A stretch of DNA of 64,000 nt from the NCBI RefSeq assembly GCF_018729455.1, contig NZ_JAHHZF010000004.1, positions 1 through 64,000 on the forward strand, given 5' to 3'. The translations under genes and the position numbers were made by a program. The DNA comes from Prosthecodimorpha staleyi. GTDB lineage: Bacteria; Pseudomonadota; Alphaproteobacteria; Rhizobiales; Ancalomicrobiaceae. This document shows, in pieces, positions 48,558 to 56,948 of the stretch; position 1 is the first letter of the stretch, and every line of letters begins with the position of its first letter. The notes under the pieces are model-generated. The model saw only the letters and a program-made list of their open reading frames with translations. It was not told where the DNA came from and did no database searches.

Positions 48558-49814
48558 TCAGTCCTCGTCGGCCCCGCCGATCATCGCTTCCAGCGCCAGC
48601 CGCTCACGGATGCGCAGCCGCTCGGTGGCGGATTTGAGCTGTCCGCAGGCGGCCAGGATGTCGCGTCCGCGCGGGGTGCGGATCGGGCTGGCATAGCCGG
48701 CGCGGTTGACGATGTCCGAGAAGGCTTCGATCGTGTCCCAGTCCGAGCATTCGTAGCGCGAGCCCGGCCAGGGATTGAACGGGATCAGGTTGATCTTGGC
48801 CGGAATGCCGCGCAGCAGGCGGACCAGTTCGCGGGCATCGGCCGGGCTGTCGTTGATGCCCTTCAGCATCACATATTCGAAGGTGATGCGGCGGGCGTTA
48901 GAGAGGCCCGGATAGTCGCGGCAGGCGGCCATCAGTTCGGCGATCGGATATTTGCGGTTGAGCGGCACCAGCTCGTCGCGCAGGTCGTCGCGCACCGCAT
49001 GCAGCGACACGGCGAGCAGCGTGCCGATCTCCTCGCCGGCGCGCGCGATCATCGGCACCACGCCGGAGGTCGACAGCGTGATCCGGCGGCGCGACATCGA
49101 CAGGCCTTCGCCGTCGGTCGCAACCTGCAGGGCGTCGCGGACATTGTCGAAATTGTAGAGCGGCTCGCCCATGCCCATCATGACGATGTTGGAGACGAAG
49201 CGGCCCTCCTTCGGCACGATCGCGCCGGCCTCGGTCGCGCGGTCGGGAAAGTCGCCGAGCCGCTCGCGGGCGACCACCACCTGGGCGACGATCTCCTCCT
49301 TGGTCAGGTTGCGCACCAGCTTCTGCGTGCCGGTATGGCAGAACGAGCAGGTCAGGGTGCAGCCGACCTGGGAGGAGACGCACAGCGTGCCGCGGCCCTC
49401 CTCGGGGATATAGACGGTCTCCACCTCGACCGGCCGGCCGGCGCCACGCGGCGGAAAGCGCAGCAGCCATTTGCGGGTGCCGTCGACTGAGATCTGTTCG
49501 GAAACGATCTCCGGCCGGGCGATGACGAAGGATTCCGCCAGTCGGGCGCGCAGATCCTTGGAGACGTTGGTCATCCGGTCGAAGGAGTCGGCGCCGCGGA
49601 AATAGATCCAGTGCCAAAGCTGCCCGACGCGCATGCGCACCTGGCGTTCCTCGATGCCGACCGAGCGCAAGGCGTCGCCGAGATCCTCGCGCGTCATGCC
49701 CATCAGCGAGGGCTTGGCGTCGCGCACCGGCTGCGCCTCGGCCATCTTCATGATCGGCGCGATCGCGCCGGGCGGCACGGCAACGCCGTCCGCCGGGACA
49801 GTCGAGAGGGTCAT
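48558..49814 (-). CDS. rlmN: 23S rRNA (A2503-C2)/tRNA(A37-C2) methyltransferase RlmN
   Basis: RlmN is a radical-SAM enzyme that methylates A2503 of 23S rRNA and A37 of some tRNAs. The cluster motif is [17 protein letters not shown] (C-x3-C-x2-C). The SAM-binding and helper regions [19 protein letters not shown] and [16 protein letters not shown] are intact, as is the C-terminal catalytic cysteine in [10 protein letters not shown]. The 418-residue length includes a slightly long N-terminus; an in-frame ATG about 20 residues in is possible. Confidence 0.96.
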   Translation of the reverse strand: MTLSTVPADGVAVPPGAIAPIMKMAEAQPVRDAKPSLMGMTREDLGDALRSVGIEERQVRMRVGQLWHWIYFRGADSFDRMTNVSKDLRARLAESFVIARPEIVSEQISVDGTRKWLLRFPPRGAGRPVEVETVYIPEEGRGTLCVSSQVGCTLTCSFCHTGTQKLVRNLTKEEIVAQVVVARERLGDFPDRATEAGAIVPKEGRFVSNIVMMGMGEPLYNFDNVRDALQVATDGEGLSMSRRRITLSTSGVVPMIARAGEEIGTLLAVSLHAVRDDLRDELVPLNRKYPIAELMAACRDYPGLSNARRITFEYVMLKGINDSPADARELVRLLRGIPAKINLIPFNPWPGSRYECSDWDTIEAFSDIVNRAGYASPIRTPRGRDILAACGQLKSATERLRIRERLALEAMIGGADED

Positions 49815-49945
49815 GCTGCGTCCTTCCGCGAGCCCTGCGCGATATCGGCGCGCCGGAGGCGGCGCCCAGGGTCTCGATCCGAGCGCCCTACATAGGCGAT
49901 CCGGCGGGAATCTTCAAAGGGCAGCTGCTGCAGACGGCCGGTCGA

Positions 49946-50482
49946 CTACTTGCATTCCTTGAGGGCGGCATCGAGCGCACCGGAGAAGCCTTGCAGCGAG
50001 AACGCATAGGTGGTCGCGTTGCCGCGGCCGGACTGGCCGCCGATGGTCAGCTTCTTGCCCTTCTTGAGGGCGTCGACCAGCTTGACCTCGTCGGTCTTGT
50101 CCTGCAGCCAGGCGCCGTCGCCGCGGGTGAACATCGAGAATTTCTGCGTGTCCACCTCGACCGTGACCTTGCTGCCTTCCTTCAACGGGTAGCCGACCTG
50201 CAGGCTCGGCTCGTTGCGGACATTGTCGCCGGGCCAGATCGAGATGAAGAAGAACACCTCGCCGTGGTTCAGGCTGGCCGGCTCCATCTTGGTCGGCTTG
50301 GTGATCGCGTAGCAGACCTTGGCCTTCTGAGCGCCGGCCGTGACGGCGCTCCAATCCTTCGATTGGACCAGCAGGAGCGGGCTCTGCTGCGCCGAAGCCG
50401 GCGAGGCGATGCCGACCAGTGCGGCAGCGCCTGCGATCAGACCGGCCCGGAGAGCAAGCGCGAGGGGTGAGTTCGTGTCCAT
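49946..50482 (-). CDS. Invasion-associated locus B (IalB) family protein
   Basis: This 178-residue exported protein has a signal peptide (LALRAGLIAGAAALVGIA, cleavage after PASAQ). The IalB-like domain has a disulfide-type cysteine in KAKVCYAITKPTKMEP and the terminal ALKECK cysteine. Family members are periplasmic or outer-membrane-associated and widespread in Rhizobiales; in Bartonella IalB is linked to invasion. The ATG at 50482 opens the signal peptide. Confidence 0.85.
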   Translation of the reverse strand: MDTNSPLALALRAGLIAGAAALVGIASPASAQQSPLLLVQSKDWSAVTAGAQKAKVCYAITKPTKMEPASLNHGEVFFFISIWPGDNVRNEPSLQVGYPLKEGSKVTVEVDTQKFSMFTRGDGAWLQDKTDEVKLVDALKKGKKLTIGGQSGRGNATTYAFSLQGFSGALDAALKECK

Positions 50483-50876
50483 GCCGTCCCAATTCCCTGT
50501 TCGAATGTCCTTGGCGGAGACCGGATCGAGCGCCTTTCGGCATCCAGTCGGCCCGCATTCCGCCGGCCAGCGTGCCGACGGCAGTGTCACGTCCCGTTAA
50601 CCAAAACACGATTCAGGTTACCGAACCGTTGCCGCGCCGGGGCGTCCGGCCCGACCCGACCGGCGATCGTTAAGTGTGTGCCGTCAGGTTGGCATGCATG
50701 TGACTTGCAGATTGGCCGATCCCGTGATCTGAGGCTAACATCGTGACGACAGGCGAACGGTTCGATCCAAAGGCGGCGACAATGGGGCATCCCGGACAGG
50801 ACCGTCCCGGTCGCCGGGCCAGAATGTCTCGCCCCGCTCCGCAACCGCCCGAACTGGAGAGGGCTTTCGAGGTCGC
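50483..50876. other. Divergent intergenic region before the ECF sigma gene
   Basis: This gap of about 390 bases separates the IalB gene (minus) from the ECF sigma gene (plus). No coding frame is supported. Moderately AT-rich stretches at about 50595-50625 and 50665-50745 are likely promoter areas, but I could not identify a convincing autoregulatory ECF promoter by eye. Confidence 0.4.
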
Positions 50877-51467
50877 ATGAGTATCGCGGATCCCGGGCGC
50901 ATGACATCGGAGCGGGATGAGTTTGCCGATCTCGTCGAGCGGATCGCCCGCCATCGCGACCGCGAGGCGTTCGGGCGGCTGTTCGATCATTTCGCACCGC
51001 GCCTCGAAGCCTATCTGATCCGCCTGGGGTCCGATGCCGCATCGGCCGAGGAACTCGCCCAGGAGGCGATGGTCACGCTGTGGCGCAAGGCCGCCCTGTT
51101 CGATCGTGCCAAATCCTCCGTCGGTACATGGCTCTACCGGATCGCCCGCAACCGGCGCATCGATGTCCATCGCCGCAACCGCGATGCCGCGCTCGACCCC
51201 GAAGAGCCCCTTCTGCAGCCCTCCGCCCCGGAAGATGCCGACGAGATCATCGACGCCCGGCGCCGCGAGGACAAGATCCGCGTCGCCCTCGCCGTGCTGC
51301 CGCCGGAGCAGATCGAACTGGTCCGGCTCGCCTTCTATTCCGGCCTGTCGCACAGCCAGATCGCGGACAGCACCGGGCTTCCGCTCGGCACGGTCAAGTC
51401 CCGCATCCGGCTGGCTTTCTCGCGCCTGCGCAAGGCGCTCGAGGATGACGGCCTGACCGAATTCTGA
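50877..51467 (+). CDS. ECF-type RNA polymerase sigma factor
   Basis: This 196-residue sigma factor has region 2 (FDHFAPRLEAYLIRLGSD, then AEELAQEAMVTLWRKA and FDRAKSSVGTWLYRIARNRRID) and region 4 (LAVLPPEQIELVRLAFYSGLSHSQIADST, then LPLGTVKSRIRLAFSRLRKAL). The sequence resembles the group usually paired with ChrR-type anti-sigma factors, but no anti-sigma gene follows; a dipeptidase gene starts 24 bases later. It is probably an environmental-stress sigma factor of unknown signal. Confidence 0.92.
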   Translation: MSIADPGRMTSERDEFADLVERIARHRDREAFGRLFDHFAPRLEAYLIRLGSDAASAEELAQEAMVTLWRKAALFDRAKSSVGTWLYRIARNRRIDVHRRNRDAALDPEEPLLQPSAPEDADEIIDARRREDKIRVALAVLPPEQIELVRLAFYSGLSHSQIADSTGLPLGTVKSRIRLAFSRLRKALEDDGLTEF

Positions 51468-51491
51468 TCCGAAAGTCCGGAGCCTCGTCCG

Positions 51492-52661
51492 ATGCCGAAT
51501 GCCGACGCCGCCCTCGCCCATGCCCGCGAGCTGATCGCGCGTTTTCCTCTGGTCGATGGGCACAACGACCTGCCATGGGTCATCCGAATCGATGCGGAGG
51601 CGGCCGGCGACGTGCACAAGGCCCGCCTCGATCAGGCCCGCCAAGGTCGCGATACGGACATTCCGCGCCTCAGGGCCGGCGGACTGGCCGCGCAGTTCTG
51701 GGCCGCCTTCATTCCGACCCATGTGCCGCATCCGGCCCGCACGACGCTGGAGCAGATCGATCTGATCCGCCGCATGGAGGCCGCCCACCCGGAGACCTTC
51801 CGGCCGGCCCGCTCGGCTGCCGACGTGATGCGGGCGAAGCGCGAGGGGCGGATCGCCAGCTTCATCGCGGTCGAGGGCGGCGTCGGCCTGGAAAACAGCC
51901 TCGAAATGCTGCGCACCTTCTACGACCTCGGCGCGCGCTACATGACGCTCTGCCACAACGAGACGCTCGACTGGGTCGATTCGACCACCGACGCGCCGCG
52001 CCACGGCGGGCTCGCCCCGTTCGGGGAAGCCGTGGTGCGCGAGATGAACCGGCTCGGCATGATGGTCGACCTGGCGCACACCTCGCACGACGCCATGCGC
52101 CGCGTGCTCGACGTGACCCGGGCGCCGGTCGCCTTCACCCATTGCAATGCGTTCTCGCTCTGCGACCACCCGCGCAATGTCCCCGACGACGTGCTCGCCC
52201 GAATCCCCGCCAATGGCGGCATCGTCATGGCGACCTTCGTGCCGGACTTCGTCTCGCAGGCCTCGCGCGACTGGATGCGGCCGATGAAGGACGAGTTCGG
52301 CAAGACGCGGCCGGACGTGGACTGGTCCGCCGCCATGCCGGCGCGCCGGGCGGAGCTCGGTCCCTGGCCGCGCGCCTCGATCGGCGAGGTCTGCGACCAT
52401 ATCGACTACATGGCCGCCCGGGCCGGCCGGAAGCATGTCGGCATCGGCTCCGATTTCTTCGGCGGCCCGCCGGTGGTCGGGCTGGAGGATGTCTCGCGCT
52501 TCCCCGAACTGATCGCCGAACTCGTCCGCCGCGGCTGGAGCGATCCGGATCTCGCCGACCTGATGGGCGGCAATCTGCTGCGGGTGCTGCGGGCCGTGGA
52601 GCGGACCGGCCGGCGCCTGTCGCGGGACGAGCAGCCAGCCATGGGGCGGCTGGAGACCTGA
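51492..52661 (+). CDS. Membrane dipeptidase (peptidase M19)
   Basis: This 389-residue renal-dipeptidase-family zinc enzyme has VDGHNDLPW with the first metal ligands and a bridging glutamate in FIAVEGGVG. Later histidines are in VDLAHTS and AFTHCNAFSLCDHPRNVPD, and KHVGIGSDFFGG carries the catalytic-site aspartate. It hydrolyses dipeptides. No signal peptide is seen, so the protein appears cytoplasmic. It may be cotranscribed with the ECF gene. Confidence 0.9.
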   Translation: MPNADAALAHARELIARFPLVDGHNDLPWVIRIDAEAAGDVHKARLDQARQGRDTDIPRLRAGGLAAQFWAAFIPTHVPHPARTTLEQIDLIRRMEAAHPETFRPARSAADVMRAKREGRIASFIAVEGGVGLENSLEMLRTFYDLGARYMTLCHNETLDWVDSTTDAPRHGGLAPFGEAVVREMNRLGMMVDLAHTSHDAMRRVLDVTRAPVAFTHCNAFSLCDHPRNVPDDVLARIPANGGIVMATFVPDFVSQASRDWMRPMKDEFGKTRPDVDWSAAMPARRAELGPWPRASIGEVCDHIDYMAARAGRKHVGIGSDFFGGPPVVGLEDVSRFPELIAELVRRGWSDPDLADLMGGNLLRVLRAVERTGRRLSRDEQPAMGRLET

Positions 52662-52751
52662 CTGAAATACTGCCAATTTCACCGCCTTCCGCACGGCCTG
52701 CCCTCGTGTTAACAGAACCTTAATGAGCGGGAGCGCTGGGGGGTCGAAACC

Positions 52752-53723
52752 GTGAAAGCTGTTCTGTGCCGGGCCTTTGGCCCGCCGTCGAGCCTGACCG
52801 TCGAGGACATTCCCGAGCCGGTGCCCGGTCCCGGCGAGGCCCTCGTCCGCGTGCGTGCGGCCGGTCTCAATTTTTACGATACGCTCGCGATCCGGGACAA
52901 GTACCAGTACAAACCCGCCCTGCCCTTCTCGCCGGGCGGTGAGCTGGCCGGCGAGGTCGAGGCGGTCGGTCCGGATACCGATCCGACCCTGATCGGCGAG
53001 CGGGTCGTCGTCTATTCGAAATGGAATGCCTGCCGGGAAAAGACCGTGGTCCCGGCCGAGGACCTGATCACCATTCCCGATGCGGTCGGCTTCGAGCAGG
53101 CGGCTGCCGTCGTGGTCACCTACGGCACCACCATGCATGCCCTGCGCAACCGCGCCGACATGGTCGAGGGCGAGACGCTGGCGGTGCTCGGCGCCTCCGG
53201 CGGCGTCGGCCAGGCGGCGATCGAGATCGGCCGGCTGATGGGCGCCCGGGTGATCGCCTGCTCGTCGTCCGAGAAGCTCGATTTCTGCCGCGAGATGGGC
53301 GCCCACGAGGTGATCGCCTACGACCAGGAAGACCTCAAGCTCCGGCTGCGGGAACTGACCGACGGGCGCGGCGTCGACGTGGTCTATGATGCGGTCGGCG
53401 ACAAATATACCGAGCCGGCGGTGCGGGCGCTGGCATGGCGCGGGCGGCTCCTGGTGGTCGGCTTCGCGGCTGGCGAGATCCCGCGCATACCGCTCAACCT
53501 GCTGCTGCTCAAGGGCTGCGACCTGCGCGGCGTGTTCTGGGGCGAGTCGATCCTGCGCGAACCGGAAGACCATGCCGACAACATGGCCCAGATCATGGAC
53601 TGGATCGCGGCCGGTCAGCTGAAGCCGCACATTCACGCCACCTATCCGCTGGACGAGACCGCCGCCGCCCTCGAGGCGATCGCATCCCGCAAGGTCAAGG
53701 GCAAGGTGCTGGTCGTCCCCTGA
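52752..53723 (+). CDS. NADPH:quinone oxidoreductase family protein (zinc-independent MDR)
   Basis: This 323-residue medium-chain dehydrogenase/reductase lacks zinc ligands. It has an N-terminal GroES-like domain (PSLTVEDIPEPVPGPGEALV, here with SSLT) and the NADPH-binding AVLGASGGVGQAAIEIG. The middle motif SSSEKLDFCREMGAHEVI fits quinone oxidoreductases. Translation starts at GTG 52752. Substrate is probably a quinone or enone; exact specificity cannot be read. Confidence 0.9.
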   Translation: MKAVLCRAFGPPSSLTVEDIPEPVPGPGEALVRVRAAGLNFYDTLAIRDKYQYKPALPFSPGGELAGEVEAVGPDTDPTLIGERVVVYSKWNACREKTVVPAEDLITIPDAVGFEQAAAVVVTYGTTMHALRNRADMVEGETLAVLGASGGVGQAAIEIGRLMGARVIACSSSEKLDFCREMGAHEVIAYDQEDLKLRLRELTDGRGVDVVYDAVGDKYTEPAVRALAWRGRLLVVGFAAGEIPRIPLNLLLLKGCDLRGVFWGESILREPEDHADNMAQIMDWIAAGQLKPHIHATYPLDETAAALEAIASRKVKGKVLVVP

Positions 53724-53796
53724 CCGCCCCCGGTCGTCTGCAAGCGACAGGCCCAACGCGAACCATCCGCCCCGGGCCAGCCGGGGCGCCTCGCCC

Positions 53797-55998
53797 TCAG
53801 CGGCTTGCCGGCGGGCGGACGAGATCCGGGCCGGTGGCCGTGAAGGCGACCGACAGGCTGGCCTCGGACGAGCCGCCGACGAAGATCTCGAAGCGCCCGG
53901 CCTCGACCCGGTAGGTGCCGGTCTCATCGTGGAAGCCGAGATCGGCGACATCGATCGGGATCGAAACCGGCTTCGCCTCGCCGGGCGCCAGATCGACGCT
54001 GGCGACGCCCTTCAGCTGCCGGTCAGGCCGGACCCGGCTCGCCTGCACGTCGCGCACATAGAGCTGCACCACCTCGCGGCCCGCCCGCCGACCGGTATTG
54101 GTGACCGTGACCGTGGCGGTCAGCCGGCCGTCGGTGCCGACCTCGGTCCGATCGAGGCGCAGGCCGTCATAGGCGAAGCGGGTCGTCGACAGGCCGTGCC
54201 CGAAGGCGAATTGCGGCGTCCAGTCGACATCGACATATTTCGAGGTGAATTTCTGGTCCCGCTCGGCCGGCCGGCCGGAGCGCAGGCGATCGTAGCTGAT
54301 CGGGATCTGGCCGGGATGGCGCGGCCAGGTCATCGGCAGCCGGCCGGACGGCGCGGTGTCGCCGAACAGGATCTCGGCCAGGGCGCGCGAGCCGTAGGTG
54401 CCCGGATACCAGGTGGTCAGCAGGGCGGAGACATGCTCGGCCACCCAGGGCACGATCAGCGGGCGGCCGGCCATGATCACCAGCACGACCGGCTTGCCGG
54501 TCGCGACCAGACGCTCCAGCAAGGCCTGCTGGCGGCCCGGCAGGTTCGGATCGGCGCGCGAGGCCGCCTCGCCGGCAATGTCGCCCGGCTCGCCCAGGAC
54601 GGCCACGATCACGTCGGCCGCCCTGGCCGCCCGGACCGCCGCCCCGAAGCCGCGTTCGTCGGTGCAGAAGGCATCGCAGCCGGGCTGGAAGTCGAAGGCC
54701 ATGCCGGCCCTGGCGGCCCGCTCGGCCAGCGCCCGGCGGATGGTGACGACATCCTGCTCCCGGTACTGCGCCGCGTGCGGCCCGACATGCTCGCGCGCGA
54801 TGTCAGCCAGCGCGCCGACCAGCAGCACCTTGCGGCGCCCCTCGATCGGCAGCGTCTCGCGCCGGTTCTCCAGCATCACGATGCTGCGGCGGGCGACCTC
54901 GACGGCGAGTTCGCGCGTCGCCGGCGCCAGCATGCCGGCCTCGGCCTCCTTCCAGGGGATCGGCTTGCGTGTGTCGAGCCCGGCCTCGAACTTGACCCGC
55001 AGCACCCGGCGCACCGCAGCATCGATCGCGGCCTCCGACACCTGGCCGGCCGCGACCTCCTCGGCGAAGCGCGTGCGGTAGGTGCCCGAGGCCATGTCCA
55101 TGTCGATGCCGGCCGCGAAAGTCTTGCGCGCCATGACGGCGCGGTCGGGATCGATGCCGTGGTTGCCGAGCTGGTCGATGGCGCCCCAGTCGGAGACAAC
55201 GAAGCCGCGGAAGCCCCATTCGCCACGCAGGACCCCGGTCAGGAGACGGCCGTCGACGCTGGCCGGAATGCCGTTGAGGGCGCTCAGCGCCGGCATGATC
55301 GCCTCAGCGCCGGCCTCGACCGCGGCGCGGAACGGCGGCAGGTAGACGTCCCGGAGCGTCGCCTCGGACATGTCGGCCGGCGCATAGTCGAGCCCGGCCG
55401 CCGGCGCCCCGTAGCCGACGAAATGCTTCGGCGTCACCACCAGCCCGCCGGCCCGATAGCCGGTGACGCGGGCCGCCGCCATGCGCGACGCCAGCCAGGG
55501 ATCCTCGCCGGCGCCTTCGACGACCCGGCCCCAGCGCGGATCGCGGCCGATATCGACCATCGGCGCATAGGTCCAGTTGACGCCCTGCAGCGTCGTCTCG
55601 CGCGCGATCGCCTCCGCGGCCCGGCGGTTCAGGTCGGGATCGAAGCTCGCCGCCTGGCCGAGCGGGACCATGAACAGGGTCCGATATCCATGCAGCACGT
55701 CGAGGCCGGTCAGGAGCGGGATGCCGAGCCGGCTTTTCGCGGCCTCGGCCTGCACGTCGGTCGTCTCGCCGGCATTGGCGTAGTTGATGACGTTGCCGAT
55801 CTCGCCGGTGGCGATCCGCTCGCGCGTGCCGAAGGGGCCGTGCGATTCGACCGTCAGCTGGCCGATCTTCTCGGCGAGCGTCATGCGGGCGATCAGCGCG
55901 TCGATGCGCGCTTCGATCGCAGGATCGGCGGCGGCCGGCGGCACGACGGCGACGAGAGCCGCCAGGGCGATGGAGGCGGCGGACAGGGTGCGGGTCAA
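53797..55998 (-). CDS. Periplasmic glycoside hydrolase family 3 (second BglX-like enzyme)
   Basis: This 733-residue GH3 enzyme has a signal peptide (MTRTLSAASIALAALVAVV when TTG is read as start, cleavage after AAADP). The nucleophile aspartate is in FRGFVVSDWGAIDQ and GLDVLHGYRTLF is in the barrel. An acid/base candidate is in IAGEAASRADPN, and a C-terminal fibronectin-III-like domain (REVVQLYVRDVQASRVRP) is present. It is paralogous to the gene at 18735-20978. No ATG or GTG precedes the signal peptide in a sensible place, so TTG 55998 is the best start. Confidence 0.88.
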   Translation of the reverse strand: MTRTLSAASIALAALVAVVPPAAADPAIEARIDALIARMTLAEKIGQLTVESHGPFGTRERIATGEIGNVINYANAGETTDVQAEAAKSRLGIPLLTGLDVLHGYRTLFMVPLGQAASFDPDLNRRAAEAIARETTLQGVNWTYAPMVDIGRDPRWGRVVEGAGEDPWLASRMAAARVTGYRAGGLVVTPKHFVGYGAPAAGLDYAPADMSEATLRDVYLPPFRAAVEAGAEAIMPALSALNGIPASVDGRLLTGVLRGEWGFRGFVVSDWGAIDQLGNHGIDPDRAVMARKTFAAGIDMDMASGTYRTRFAEEVAAGQVSEAAIDAAVRRVLRVKFEAGLDTRKPIPWKEAEAGMLAPATRELAVEVARRSIVMLENRRETLPIEGRRKVLLVGALADIAREHVGPHAAQYREQDVVTIRRALAERAARAGMAFDFQPGCDAFCTDERGFGAAVRAARAADVIVAVLGEPGDIAGEAASRADPNLPGRQQALLERLVATGKPVVLVIMAGRPLIVPWVAEHVSALLTTWYPGTYGSRALAEILFGDTAPSGRLPMTWPRHPGQIPISYDRLRSGRPAERDQKFTSKYVDVDWTPQFAFGHGLSTTRFAYDGLRLDRTEVGTDGRLTATVTVTNTGRRAGREVVQLYVRDVQASRVRPDRQLKGVASVDLAPGEAKPVSIPIDVADLGFHDETGTYRVEAGRFEIFVGGSSEASLSVAFTATGPDLVRPPASR

Positions 55999-56066
55999 GG
56001 CGGGGATCCGTCTGGCTTCCGGGCGGGGATCGGTGCTGTGGCCGAAGCGATGGTGCGGGTCAAGGC
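55987..56066. repeat. 15-bp direct repeat at an ankyrin stop and a GH3 start
   Basis: GGTGCGGGTCAAGGC occurs at 55987-56001 and 56052-56066. On the minus strand the first copy to be read supplies the ankyrin gene's TGA stop and the second supplies the TTG start of the GH3 gene. It may be a small tandem duplication that created the gene junction. Confidence 0.6.
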
Positions 56067-56749
56067 CTGGCGCCGGCCCGTTCCAGGATGGCGGCGATCG
56101 CGGTCTGGCCGCGCTCGCGCGCCAGCCGGAGCGGGCGGGCGCCGTTGCCGTCGGCGAGGTTCGGGTCGGCCCCGCCCTCGACCAGCAGGCGGACGATCTC
56201 GGTATGGGCCGGCCCGCCGTCGCCGAGCACAATGGCTTCGAGCAGCGCCGTCCAGCCGAGCCGGTTGACGTGGTCGCGGTCGATCCGCGTGCCGAGCAGG
56301 ATGCGCACCGCCTCGACATGGCCGTGATGGGCGGCCGGGATCAGACCGGTCCCGCCATAGCGGTTGGTGGCCGCAAGATCGGCGCCATGGGCCAGCGTCA
56401 GCCGCAGAATGTCGAGCCGCCCCTCCGCGGCCGCATAGAGATAGGGGCTGTCGGAGATGGCGTCCTTGGCGTTCACGTCCGCGCCGGCCTCGATCAGCAG
56501 CCGGGCGATTTCGACCCGGTCCTGATGGGTGGCGACCAGGAGGGCGGTCCGGCCGCCTGCGTCGCGGGCGTCGAGCGGTACCTTGGCGGCGATCAGGCGG
56601 CGGAGGGCGGGGGCATCGCCGGCAGCGACGGCATCATGAAGCGGCGACACGGGTCCTCCGGTCTGGGCGGATGCGCGGCGCCCGAACGCGATGACGCCCG
56701 CCGGGGCGGCCACCAGCAGGCGGAGCAGGGAGCGGCGACAGATCGGCAT
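56060..56749 (-). CDS. Exported ankyrin-repeat protein
   Basis: This 229-residue protein has a twin-arginine-like signal (MPICRRSLLRLLVAAPAG) and about five ankyrin repeats from residue 35 to the end. Examples are GGRTALLVATHQDRVEIARLL, EGRLDILRLTLAHGADLAATN and LGWTALLEAIVL. Such periplasmic ankyrin proteins usually bind a partner protein. Its gene is immediately upstream of the GH3 gene, so they may work together. ATG 56749 is used because the next upstream ATG would push the signal 13 residues in. Confidence 0.8.
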   Translation of the reverse strand: MPICRRSLLRLLVAAPAGVIAFGRRASAQTGGPVSPLHDAVAAGDAPALRRLIAAKVPLDARDAGGRTALLVATHQDRVEIARLLIEAGADVNAKDAISDSPYLYAAAEGRLDILRLTLAHGADLAATNRYGGTGLIPAAHHGHVEAVRILLGTRIDRDHVNRLGWTALLEAIVLGDGGPAHTEIVRLLVEGGADPNLADGNGARPLRLARERGQTAIAAILERAGARP

Positions 56750-56948
56750 GGCATCCCGGGGGCGGGTTGAAGGAGATCTCGCAGTCATGAATGCGACACC
56801 GGCGCGGCGGCCGCAAGGCTATGGTCTCTTCGGATGGGACCGGGCGCGATATGCAGCCCCAGGCCCGTTCGGAAGACTTTTGGCAGGATTCTCCTGTAGT
56901 CTGTCGCGCATACAACGCTGAAGGCCGAAGGACGGCCGAGGGGATCGG

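Noticed and set aside
50670-53951. 1093-codon open frame antisense to the sigma factor, dipeptidase and oxidoreductase genes
   Set aside because: All three plus-strand genes have clear motifs and starts; the antisense product has no domain and spans three gene boundaries.
53929-56268. 779-codon plus-strand frame opposite the second GH3 gene
   Set aside because: The minus strand encodes a complete GH3 enzyme; the plus-strand translation is Arg/Ala/Gly-rich and featureless.
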